DNA of 64,000 nt from Cellulophaga sp. BC115SP (lineage in GTDB: Bacteria > Bacteroidota > Bacteroidia > Cytophagales > Spirosomataceae). A program made the translations under genes and the position numbers. This document shows positions 43,673 through 51,065 of the stretch, piece after piece. The notes beneath the pieces are model-generated. The model saw nothing but the letters and a program-made list of their open reading frames with translations. It was not told where the DNA came from and ran no database searches. The number at the start of each line of letters is the position of its first letter. The stretch's first letter is position 1. The stretch covers positions 62,001-126,000 of the forward strand of contig NZ_JAAALB010000014.1 of the NCBI RefSeq assembly GCF_009905545.1, given 5' to 3'.

Positions 43673-44515
43673 ATGCAACCACAAGTAAAGCCTGTTCAGG
43701 TGATAAAATATAGTAGCCAATCTCTTGAAAAAGAGATGGATGATTTAGTAATTGTAGAAGAACCTTTGGCTATTAGGATTGGGTATGGTGCTAGTCATCA
43801 ACGCTTACAAAAAAACCTTACCGTTACGATGCGCACCCCAGGGCATGATTTCGAATTGACCTTAGGTTTTCTGTATTCTGAAGGAATCATTCAACATCTT
43901 TCGCAGGTGCAATCTATTCGTTACTGCACTGAATTACAACGACTAGAAGAACATGAAAATATTGTTAGGGTAGAATTAAGCCCTGATTTAGATTTGAGTC
44001 AAACCCTATATGAGCGAAATTTCATGGCATCTTCGAGCTGTGGGATTTGTGGAAAAGCACAAATTGAATCGCTCGAACAACAACAGTGTCTTACTCTCAA
44101 GAATTGGGAATATCGTATTTCTCCCACATTTTTGTGGGAAATAGAAGAGAAACTCACACAAAATCAAAGTCTTTTTTCTTATACAGGTGGCGCCCATGCA
44201 GTGGCTATTTATGAAAACACTGGCGAATTGGTTTTACTCCGTGAAGATATAGGTCGACACAATGCTTTAGATAAAGTAATCGGAGCTAAATTAGGACTAG
44301 AGAAACAAGCCATGGCTCCTATCCTTGTACTGAGTAGCCGAGTTAGCTATGAAATGATTCAGAAAAGTATTATGGCCCAATTTCCAATTATAGTGGCAGT
44401 AGGTGCACCATCAAGTTTAGCGGTAGAACTGGCAAAACAATTTGGTATTACATTGATTGCTTTTTTACGAAAAGGAAAGTTTAATGTCTATACGCATGAG
44501 TTTAGGGTACAATAG
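43673..44515 (+). CDS. fdhD: FdhD sulfurtransferase for molybdenum-cofactor enzymes
   Basis: A 280-aa protein that passes sulfur from a cysteine desulfurase to the bis-MGD cofactor, needed for activity of formate-dehydrogenase-type enzymes. The conserved region contains MRTPGHDFELTLGFLYSEGII, the redox/sulfur-carrying cysteines C123 and C126 in SSCGICGK, LFSYTGGAHAVAIY, LREDIGRHNALDKVIG and the ILVLSSRVSYEMIQKSIMAQFPIIVAVGAPSSLAVELA block. It immediately precedes the molybdopterin oxidoreductase it presumably serves. Confidence 0.95.
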   Translation: MQPQVKPVQVIKYSSQSLEKEMDDLVIVEEPLAIRIGYGASHQRLQKNLTVTMRTPGHDFELTLGFLYSEGIIQHLSQVQSIRYCTELQRLEEHENIVRVELSPDLDLSQTLYERNFMASSSCGICGKAQIESLEQQQCLTLKNWEYRISPTFLWEIEEKLTQNQSLFSYTGGAHAVAIYENTGELVLLREDIGRHNALDKVIGAKLGLEKQAMAPILVLSSRVSYEMIQKSIMAQFPIIVAVGAPSSLAVELAKQFGITLIAFLRKGKFNVYTHEFRVQ

Positions 44516-44557
44516 CAGTGGGCAGTTATTGCTTCAGTTTTAATACTGTTTAAAAAT

Positions 44558-44584
44558 AAGTCCAAGACAATTTCTTGAACTAGT
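44558..44584. repeat. Family A dispersed palindrome, diverged
   Basis: AAGTCCAAGACAATTTCTTGAACTAGT preceded by ACTGTTTAAAAAT, as in the copy at 61441. Confidence 0.5.
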
Positions 44585-44714
44585 ATTTTTAAGTTTATCC
44601 AATAATAACATATCCGTGACTTTATTTGAAAGTTCCATTCTAATTACAAGCATTTTCAAATAACTGATAACGTCTTCTTAGAAATTCCAAAATGCTTAAC
44701 AATTTGCCATTACT

Positions 44715-47012
44715 ATGAATACAATAAATCAACAACCTTCCGCGCAGCCTCCACAGGATCTGACAGGACTACAGCAAACTGAACCTGCTCATGTAGCAGC
44801 TGGTTTTAAGGCGGTAAGTAATGCCATCAAACACGTTTTTGGTGCGATGAATGTGGCTAGAGGTACGAAGATATTATTGACACTCAATCAAAAAGGTGGG
44901 GTAGATTGTCCTTCTTGTGCTTGGCCCGACCCTGATGGCGAGCGTTCATCTATTGCAGAATATTGTGAAAATGGCGCCAAAGCCATTGCCGAAGAGGCAA
45001 CAACACTAAAGACTGGTCCCGTATTTTTTCAAAGATATAGTATCCAAGAACTTTCCGAAAAATCTGATTATTGGCTCGGTCAACAAGGGCGTTTGACCCA
45101 CCCTATGATGGTTCGAGAAGGAGAAACTCATTATCGTAAGATTGAATGGGATGAGGCACTTGACCTAATCGCCGAGCACCTCAATGCACTCCCCTCGCCT
45201 GACGACGCCATATTTTATACTTCAGGTAGAACCTCCAACGAAGCGGCATTTTTATATCAATTATTTGCTCGACAATTAGGAACCAACAACCTTCCCGATT
45301 GCTCCAATATGTGTCACGAATCAAGTGGTTCGGCATTAGGCGAGCAATTAGGTTTGGGAAAAGGCTCGGTAACCCTCGAAGACTTTAATCATGTGCAAGT
45401 GATTATGATTTTGGGGCAAAATCCTGGCACAAATCATCCTCGAATGCTCACAGCATTGGAAGAAGCCAAGAAAAACGGTGCTAAAATCGTATCTGTAAAT
45501 CCTCTGGTAGAAGCGGGTTTATTGGCATTTAAACATCCTCAACATTTGAGCGATATGCTTGGGAGTGGCACCAAATTGAGCGACCATTATTTACAGATAA
45601 AAATCAACTCGGATATTGCTCTCATCAAGGCTCTATTGTTATTATTGGTCAGAAAAGAAGCTACTATCGGGAATGTATTCGACCATGATTTTATTCAAAA
45701 AAACACCCTTGGGTTCGAAGAGTTCTTGACAGATTTGAGTCAGTATAAGCTTGAAGACTTAGTCAAAGAATGTGGCATCAGCCTTGAACAGATAGAAGAA
45801 GTAGCCGATTTATTGGCTAATTCTCAACGCATTATTGCCTGTTGGGCAATGGGACTAACCCAACACAAAAACTCAGTAGTTACCATTCAGGAATTAGTTA
45901 ACCTACTTTTGCTTAAAGGAAGTATTGGCAAGCAAGGTGCTGGCACTTGTCCCGTACGAGGGCATTCCAATGTACAGGGTGATCGTACAATGGGTATTTT
46001 TGAAAGACCTTCAAAAGCTTTTTTACAAAAAATAGAAGAAAACTTTGGGTTTACACCACCACAAAAACATGGTTATGATGTTGTGGCAGCCATAAAAGCC
46101 ATGCAAGCATCCAGTGGCAAGGTATTTATGGGTATGGGAGGCAATTTTCTTTCTGCCACACCCGATACCGAATTTACGGCAAAGGCTTTACGCAATTGTG
46201 CACTTACTGTGCATGTTTCCACAAAACTGAATAGAAGTCACTTAATCCATGGTAAAACAGCGTTAATTTTACCTGCCATGGGGCGTACCGATGAAGACCG
46301 TCAGGCGGGTGGAGCGCAGTTTGTGACTACCGAAAACTCGATGGGGGTAGTTCAAATGTCGAAAGGAAACCTCACTCCTCCTGCCCCAACGGTTTGGAGC
46401 GAACCAAAAATTATTGCTGAAATAGCACAACGTACCCTTAAAAAGCGCACTCAGCTAGACTGGCTTTCGTTGACACATCATTATGATTCTATCAGGGATT
46501 TAATCGAAAAAACGATTCCAGGTTTTGAAGATTATAATGAAAGAGTTCGCCAAGATGGTGGGTTTTATTTGCCCAATGGACCACGAGAAGGTGTATTTAC
46601 CAACACAGCACAAAAAGCTTTATTCAAAATTTGTCCTCTCGAAACAATTCAGTTGGCAACCGATGAATACCTAATGATGACGATTCGTACTCATGACCAG
46701 TTCAATACTACTGTTTATGGCTTGGATGACCGCTACAGAGGTATTTTCAACGAAAGAAGAGTCATTTTAATGAACCAAGAGGATATTACTGAGGCTGGTT
46801 TACAGCAATATGACTTAGTGGATTTACATAACTATCATGGAGGTGTACATCGTTTGGCAGAAAAATTCATTGTGGTTCCTTACAATATTCCACGCCAAAA
46901 CGTCGCAACCTATTTCCCTGAAGCCAACGTGCTAGTACCTATCGACAGTGTTGCCGATGTGAGTAATACTCCAACCTCAAAATCCGTCATAATCAAGTTG
47001 ACAAAAGTGTAA
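44715..47012 (+). CDS. YdeP/FdhF-type molybdopterin oxidoreductase
   Basis: A 765-aa catalytic subunit of the DMSO-reductase/formate-dehydrogenase superfamily, YdeP-like branch. Near the N-terminus C65-P-S-C68-AWPDPDGER is the YdeP-type cysteine signature. The MGD-binding blocks follow: IEWDEALDLIAEHLNAL, FYTSGRTSNEAAFLYQLFARQLGTNNLPDCSNMCHESSGSALGE (Cys in the place of a possible Mo ligand), VIMILGQNPGTNHPRML and ACWAMGLTQHKNSV. The C-terminal molydopterin-binding domain has TIRTHDQFNTTVYGLDDRYRG. No electron-transfer subunits are adjacent. YdeP in E. coli is linked to acid resistance, but its substrate is unsettled. fdhD lies directly upstream. Confidence 0.9.
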   Translation: MNTINQQPSAQPPQDLTGLQQTEPAHVAAGFKAVSNAIKHVFGAMNVARGTKILLTLNQKGGVDCPSCAWPDPDGERSSIAEYCENGAKAIAEEATTLKTGPVFFQRYSIQELSEKSDYWLGQQGRLTHPMMVREGETHYRKIEWDEALDLIAEHLNALPSPDDAIFYTSGRTSNEAAFLYQLFARQLGTNNLPDCSNMCHESSGSALGEQLGLGKGSVTLEDFNHVQVIMILGQNPGTNHPRMLTALEEAKKNGAKIVSVNPLVEAGLLAFKHPQHLSDMLGSGTKLSDHYLQIKINSDIALIKALLLLLVRKEATIGNVFDHDFIQKNTLGFEEFLTDLSQYKLEDLVKECGISLEQIEEVADLLANSQRIIACWAMGLTQHKNSVVTIQELVNLLLLKGSIGKQGAGTCPVRGHSNVQGDRTMGIFERPSKAFLQKIEENFGFTPPQKHGYDVVAAIKAMQASSGKVFMGMGGNFLSATPDTEFTAKALRNCALTVHVSTKLNRSHLIHGKTALILPAMGRTDEDRQAGGAQFVTTENSMGVVQMSKGNLTPPAPTVWSEPKIIAEIAQRTLKKRTQLDWLSLTHHYDSIRDLIEKTIPGFEDYNERVRQDGGFYLPNGPREGVFTNTAQKALFKICPLETIQLATDEYLMMTIRTHDQFNTTVYGLDDRYRGIFNERRVILMNQEDITEAGLQQYDLVDLHNYHGGVHRLAEKFIVVPYNIPRQNVATYFPEANVLVPIDSVADVSNTPTSKSVIIKLTKV

Positions 47013-47028
47013 AACTAAAATTATTTAC

Positions 47029-47110
47029 AGGCAATAGGCTCTAAGCCGTAGGCAATAAGCTAAAAGTTGTGCTTACCGAAAACCGATTGCCGAAAGCCCA
47101 AAGCCTAAAC
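47029..47110. repeat. Family B dispersed hairpin element
   Basis: Contains AGGCTCTAAGCCGTAGGCAA and, 50 nt on, GATTGCCGAAAGCCCAAAGCC, which pair imperfectly. It occupies the whole gap between the oxidoreductase and the peptidase genes. Confidence 0.55.
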
Positions 47111-47116
47111 TAACAC

Positions 47117-48373
47117 ATGTCTAAAAGAACTGGTGGTTATTTGGCAGGAAGAGTCCCTGCCGATGCCAAAAGAAGAATTGCTAAAAGTCAAAAAGCATTA
47201 CCACAAAAGGTAGATTTACGTCCATTTTTAACCTCTATTGAAGAGCAAGTGGGCAACAGTTGCGTAGCCAATGCGTTGGCTGGTGCGTATGAATATCTTG
47301 CTAAAAGAGAATTAGGTGACTCCGAAGATGTAAGTCGCTTGTTCATCTATTTCAATGCTCGATATATTGGTGACAATCATGATAAAGACGAAGGTTCATA
47401 TATGGAATATGCCATTCAGGGCTTAAAAGAATATGGCGCCTGTGCCGAAAATCTTTGGCCAAATGAGTATGACTATGTCAACGACGAACCAAGTTCTGAG
47501 GCTTATGACCAAGGCGGTAATTTCAAGATTGTAGATGCCGAATTTATCGAAACGGATCTCAATCTTTGGCGTGAAACTTTGGCAGATGGCTACCCTATTG
47601 CTTTTGCCCTAAATACATTCAATTCTTTTGATGATGCTTCCAAAAACAAAGGGCGCGTTCCCATGCCTCGCAAATCGGATAATGTTCGGGAAGAACACGG
47701 TTGGCATGCCATGCTATGTGTAGGATATTCAGATATTGATAAGGTATTTATTGTTCGTAATTCTTGGGGTGTTGAATGGGGTGACAAAGGTTATTGCTAT
47801 ATTCCTTACGACTATGTTATGAACGAGGAGTTTAATGGTCAAGATAGCTGGATTATTAAATCTGTCGAAAACCTTGATTATAGCGAAGGAGTGGAAGTAG
47901 AAGACGATTCTTCGTATTTCTATGATGAGGACTATCTGGTCATCAACGATTTTTATGTATATACTGAAGATACGGATGCTTTTCTTGAAGATTTGGAAAG
48001 TCTATTAGATGAATATGTCGAAGAGGAAGAAAACTATTATTTCGAATATGAAATCGATGAGGATGATAACGGGACTTATGTACAATTAACCGAATTTTAT
48101 CTTTATACAGAAAATGAAGAAGATTTCCTATCTGATTTAGAAGATTTAGCCATCGAATATGGAGACGAAGATGGTTATGATTACAGTATAGAAGGTGCGG
48201 AAGAAGAAGAAGAAGAAGAAGATGATGATGATGATGATGATGAAGAGGAAGACGACGAAGAGGATGAAGAAGACGAAGAGGACGAAGAAGAGGAAGAAGA
48301 AGAAGAGGACGAAGAAGAGGAAGACGACGAAGAAGAAGAGGATGATACCCGTAATAAAAGAAAACGTAAGTAA
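47117..48373 (+). CDS. Papain-like (C1) cysteine peptidase with long acidic tail
   Basis: A 418-aa protein without a signal peptide. The catalytic domain (about 30-255) has C49 in QVGNSCVANALAGAYEY, H197 in EEHGWHAMLCVGYSD and N215 in VRNSWGVEWGDKGYCYIPYDYV, the complete C1 triad; the oxyanion Gln position is Gln in EEQVGNSC. Two similar acidic modules follow, each with a (F/Y)Y(V/L)YTE core and a DLE(S/D)L helix (about 270-300 and 316-350). The tail (about 361-411) is ~50 almost uninterrupted Glu/Asp residues, closed by RNKRKRK. There is no propeptide. The tail might inhibit the protease, bind metal or a basic partner; none of this is shown by sequence. Confidence 0.85.
   Translation: MSKRTGGYLAGRVPADAKRRIAKSQKALPQKVDLRPFLTSIEEQVGNSCVANALAGAYEYLAKRELGDSEDVSRLFIYFNARYIGDNHDKDEGSYMEYAIQGLKEYGACAENLWPNEYDYVNDEPSSEAYDQGGNFKIVDAEFIETDLNLWRETLADGYPIAFALNTFNSFDDASKNKGRVPMPRKSDNVREEHGWHAMLCVGYSDIDKVFIVRNSWGVEWGDKGYCYIPYDYVMNEEFNGQDSWIIKSVENLDYSEGVEVEDDSSYFYDEDYLVINDFYVYTEDTDAFLEDLESLLDEYVEEEENYYFEYEIDEDDNGTYVQLTEFYLYTENEEDFLSDLEDLAIEYGDEDGYDYSIEGAEEEEEEEDDDDDDDEEEDDEEDEEDEEDEEEEEEEEDEEEEDDEEEEDDTRNKRKRK
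48199..48348 (+). repeat. GAA/GAC/GAT trinucleotide-rich tract
   Basis: About 150 bp of purine-rich triplets encode the Glu/Asp tail of the C1 peptidase. Near-identical triplets allow length change by slippage in steps of three. The complementary strand gives a false poly-Ser reading frame. Confidence 0.75.
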
Positions 48374-48380
48374 CACAAAT

Positions 48381-48433
48381 TACTAGTCCAAGGCTAAGTC
48401 TTGGACTTCTCTCTTAAAACAGTTTATAAACTG
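48381..48433. repeat. Family A dispersed palindrome with second palindrome
   Basis: ACTAGTCCAAGGCTAAGTCT and the next seven bases (48382-48408), then CAGTTTATAAACTG (48420-48433), the same two-part layout as at 7128. It can fold into two hairpins just after the peptidase gene. Confidence 0.65.
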
Positions 48434-48470
48434 ACTAAATATTTGAAGATTCTTTCGAAATTCTTAGACT

Positions 48471-48938
48471 ATGGCAAGCCTTTTTTCAAAACTTAATTAC
48501 AAAGGTCAGAGTACCGTTTTGGTACTTGGTGCACCAGAATCCTTTGAGCAGGCATTGGATGAAATTGTTGGACAAGCTCAAATTCTAACTGCTATCGAGG
48601 ATACCGAAGTCATTGATTTTGTTCTCAGTTTTGTAATGACTTTACAAGAAATTGAAAAAAGCATCAATGCCATAGCACCCAAATTGGGCAAGGATGCTAC
48701 CGTATGGTTTTGCTACCCCAAAGGAACATCCAAAAAATACCGATGTGAGTTCAATCGTGATACTGGTTGGGCGGCTGTTGCGGCACATAACCTCGAAACC
48801 GTTCGTATGGTGGCTATTGATGAAGATTGGAGTGCATTACGCTTTAGAGATGTGGCTTTTGTCAAAAAAATTACTCGTCGAGAAAGTTTTGCTCTTACCG
48901 AAGAAGCTAAAACCCGCACCACACAAAAAGATGTTTAG
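48471..48938 (+). CDS. DUF3052-like conserved protein
   Basis: A 155-aa cytoplasmic protein. The pattern YKGQSTVLVLGAPESFEQALDE (about 10-31), VIDFVLSFVMTLQEIEKSI, ATVWFCYPKGTSKKYRCEFNRDTGW (about 86-110) and VRMVAIDEDWSALRFRDV (about 122-139) resembles the small DUF3052-type proteins. In those, a hydrophobic strand ending in APE is followed by a WP.K.SK segment and a DE.WS.LKF motif. Function is unknown. The stop codon TAG (48936-48938) coincides with the left terminal repeat of the MITE-like element, so the original C-terminus may have been altered by that insertion. Confidence 0.6.
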   Translation: MASLFSKLNYKGQSTVLVLGAPESFEQALDEIVGQAQILTAIEDTEVIDFVLSFVMTLQEIEKSINAIAPKLGKDATVWFCYPKGTSKKYRCEFNRDTGWAAVAAHNLETVRMVAIDEDWSALRFRDVAFVKKITRRESFALTEEAKTRTTQKDV

Positions 48939-49147
48939 TGTATGTTTAAATTTTATAAGTCCTGAAAAATAAAAAAATTTGTACTTATTTTTTCTGAAAT
49001 CCTGCTGTTTGAGCCGTAGGCGAGTTTAGGATTTCTTGACTTTCTTTTGTTACTTTTCTTGTGTCAAGACAAGAAAAGTAAGGAGTGGCGAACAGAAATT
49101 TTGTTTCTTCTACAAATGCCAAATAAAATTTTTAAACATACTCTTAG
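48935..49147. mobile_element. MITE-like element, copy 2
   Basis: A ~212-bp copy of the element at 35001. Left end TTAGTGTATGTTTAAATTTT; right end is the complement of TAAGAGTATGTTTAAAAATT, an inverted terminal repeat of ~22 bp. The inner part, including GACTTTCTTTTGTTACTTTTC and the TGTCAAGACAAGAAAAGTA hairpin, matches copy 1 almost base for base. It inserts at the very end of the DUF3052-like gene. The remaining sequence to 49361 is A+T-rich, with repeated AACATTTTTAA-type words, and should hold the fructanase promoter. Confidence 0.65.
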
Positions 49148-49361
49148 TTGACTTAGATACCCAGACCTGTAACGATTTTGATAGTCATGTAACATTTTTA
49201 ATATTTCCACTTTTCAATATTAAAATAACCATCTAACTATCAATACATTACAAAAATGTAACATTTTTAAAGGTATCTGTTCATTTTACAAAAGAAGGAT
49301 TATCAAGGTCATAGTAGTTTTGAATGACAAAACATTCAAATTCCATATTTCTAACAAAACT

Positions 49362-50942
49362 ATGTCTGCAAAAGCTATTATCACATATTTATCATTAGGC
49401 ATACTTCCAATTTTGTCAGCCGAGGCGCAGCAAGCTGTTCCTGATGCCAAATATGATGAGCCTCATCGTCTTCAATACCATTTTTCACCGCCCAAAGGTT
49501 GGATGAACGACCCTAATGGTATGGTTTATTATCAAGGCGAATACCATTTGTTTTATCAACATTACCCTGATAAAAGTGTCTGGGGTCCAATGCACTGGGG
49601 GCATGCCATCAGTAAAAATTTGACTCATTGGAAAAACCTTCCTATTGGTTTATATCCCGATTCTTTAGGCTATATCTTTTCAGGAAGTGCGGTAGTGGAT
49701 TGGAAAAACACGAGCGGTTTTGGTAAAAACAACAAGCCTCCTTTGGTTGCCATGTTTACTTATCATAACCCTGTAGGCGAACGAGCAGGTACTATTGATT
49801 TCCAGACACAAGGAATAGCCTACAGCAACGATAACGGACGTACTTGGACAAAATATGCTCAAAATCCAGTTATCAAAAACCCAGGCATTCGTGATTTTAG
49901 AGACCCAAAAGTTAGCTGGGATGAGCAACATCAACAGTGGTTGGTAACTGTGGCAGCACAAGACCATGCCGAAATATGGACATCAAAAAATCTAAAAGAC
50001 TGGCAACGTGCAAGTAGCTTTGGCAAAGAATGGGGCAATCATGGTGGTGTATGGGAATGCCCAGACTTCTTCCAATTGTCAACCCCTAAGGGTAAAAAAT
50101 GGGTGCTTATCATCAATATCAACCCTGGTGCACCAAACGGCGGTTCGGGCACACAGTATTTTTTAGGAGATTTTGATGGAAAAAACTTTATTCTTGATGA
50201 ATCTACAAAACCCTATATTCAAAATAATCAAGGTTTGTGGATGGACTACGGTCGTGACAACTATGCAGGTGTAACTTGGTCAGATGTACCACAAAAAGAC
50301 GGTCGAAGAATCTTGATTGGTTGGATGAGCAACTGGCAATATGCCCAAAAAGTACCGACAGAAGCTTGGCGTAGTGCAGCTACACTCCCACGTGTATTGT
50401 CTTTACAAAAAACTACCCAAGGATACCGACTGATTTCTGAGCCTGTCAAAGAGTTAAAAGGTTTGAGAATTGCTGATAAAAGCTATGTTTTACCACAAGC
50501 CAAAACATTATCTGCCGAATCGTGGATGCCTCAACTGGGTTTCAAACCGACTTTATCAGAACTAGAAATAGAATTCGAAAAACCTCGTTCTGGGAAAGTT
50601 TCGTTGGTGTTTTCAAATACAAAAGGAGAAAAATACAGCATAGGATACGATAGTCAGTCTAATCAATTTTACAGTGATAGAAGCCAAGCGGGTGACCATA
50701 GTTTCTCGAAAGAGTTTTTTGAGAAAATAGATATTGCTCCTCGTTTTACTGAAAATAATACCGTTAAACTACATTTGTTTGTTGATGTAGCTTCGGCCGA
50801 ACTACTCGCAGATAATGGCAAAACTGTCATGACTGATATTTTCTTCCCAAGCGAAAACTTTAACCAATTTAGTATTCAATCCACAGAAGCAGGGGTAAAA
50901 GTAAAAACCTTGAAAATCTGGGCTTTGAAAAAAGCTTGGTAA
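49362..50942 (+). CDS. GH32 fructan hydrolase (levanase/inulinase/exo-fructosidase)
   Basis: About 526 aa from the ATG at 49362; the TTG 14 codons upstream is a less likely start. MSAKAIITYLSLGILPILSAEAQ is a signal peptide. The five-bladed GH32 propeller shows HFSPPKGWMNDPNG with nucleophile D50, FYQHYPDKSVWGPMHWGHA, FSGSAVVD, the RDPKV motif (FRDPKVSWDE), and the acid/base Glu in WECPDFFQL. The C-terminal beta-sandwich (about 380-526) is present. It hydrolyses beta-fructosyl links of levan, inulin or sucrose; specificity cannot be read. It is the first gene of a fructan locus. Confidence 0.95.
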   Translation: MSAKAIITYLSLGILPILSAEAQQAVPDAKYDEPHRLQYHFSPPKGWMNDPNGMVYYQGEYHLFYQHYPDKSVWGPMHWGHAISKNLTHWKNLPIGLYPDSLGYIFSGSAVVDWKNTSGFGKNNKPPLVAMFTYHNPVGERAGTIDFQTQGIAYSNDNGRTWTKYAQNPVIKNPGIRDFRDPKVSWDEQHQQWLVTVAAQDHAEIWTSKNLKDWQRASSFGKEWGNHGGVWECPDFFQLSTPKGKKWVLIININPGAPNGGSGTQYFLGDFDGKNFILDESTKPYIQNNQGLWMDYGRDNYAGVTWSDVPQKDGRRILIGWMSNWQYAQKVPTEAWRSAATLPRVLSLQKTTQGYRLISEPVKELKGLRIADKSYVLPQAKTLSAESWMPQLGFKPTLSELEIEFEKPRSGKVSLVFSNTKGEKYSIGYDSQSNQFYSDRSQAGDHSFSKEFFEKIDIAPRFTENNTVKLHLFVDVASAELLADNGKTVMTDIFFPSENFNQFSIQSTEAGVKVKTLKIWALKKAW

Positions 50943-51065
50943 CGTAAGTATTTGAACTAAGACTCAAAGCATCTCAACCTGACCCCTTCTCAAAAAGATA
51001 AGCTATGTTTTTCCAAACATTGTTTATCTTTTTGTCATTTAGGGATAACCCATTTCTTCATCAAT

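Noticed and set aside
48146-48378. Minus-strand frames opposite the acidic tail, including a poly-Ser one
   Set aside because: They are the reverse complement of the GAA/GAC triplet tract coding for the peptidase tail; low complexity and no start context.
49036-49236. 66-codon frame in MITE-like copy 2
   Set aside because: Same element-derived frame, no independent protein features.
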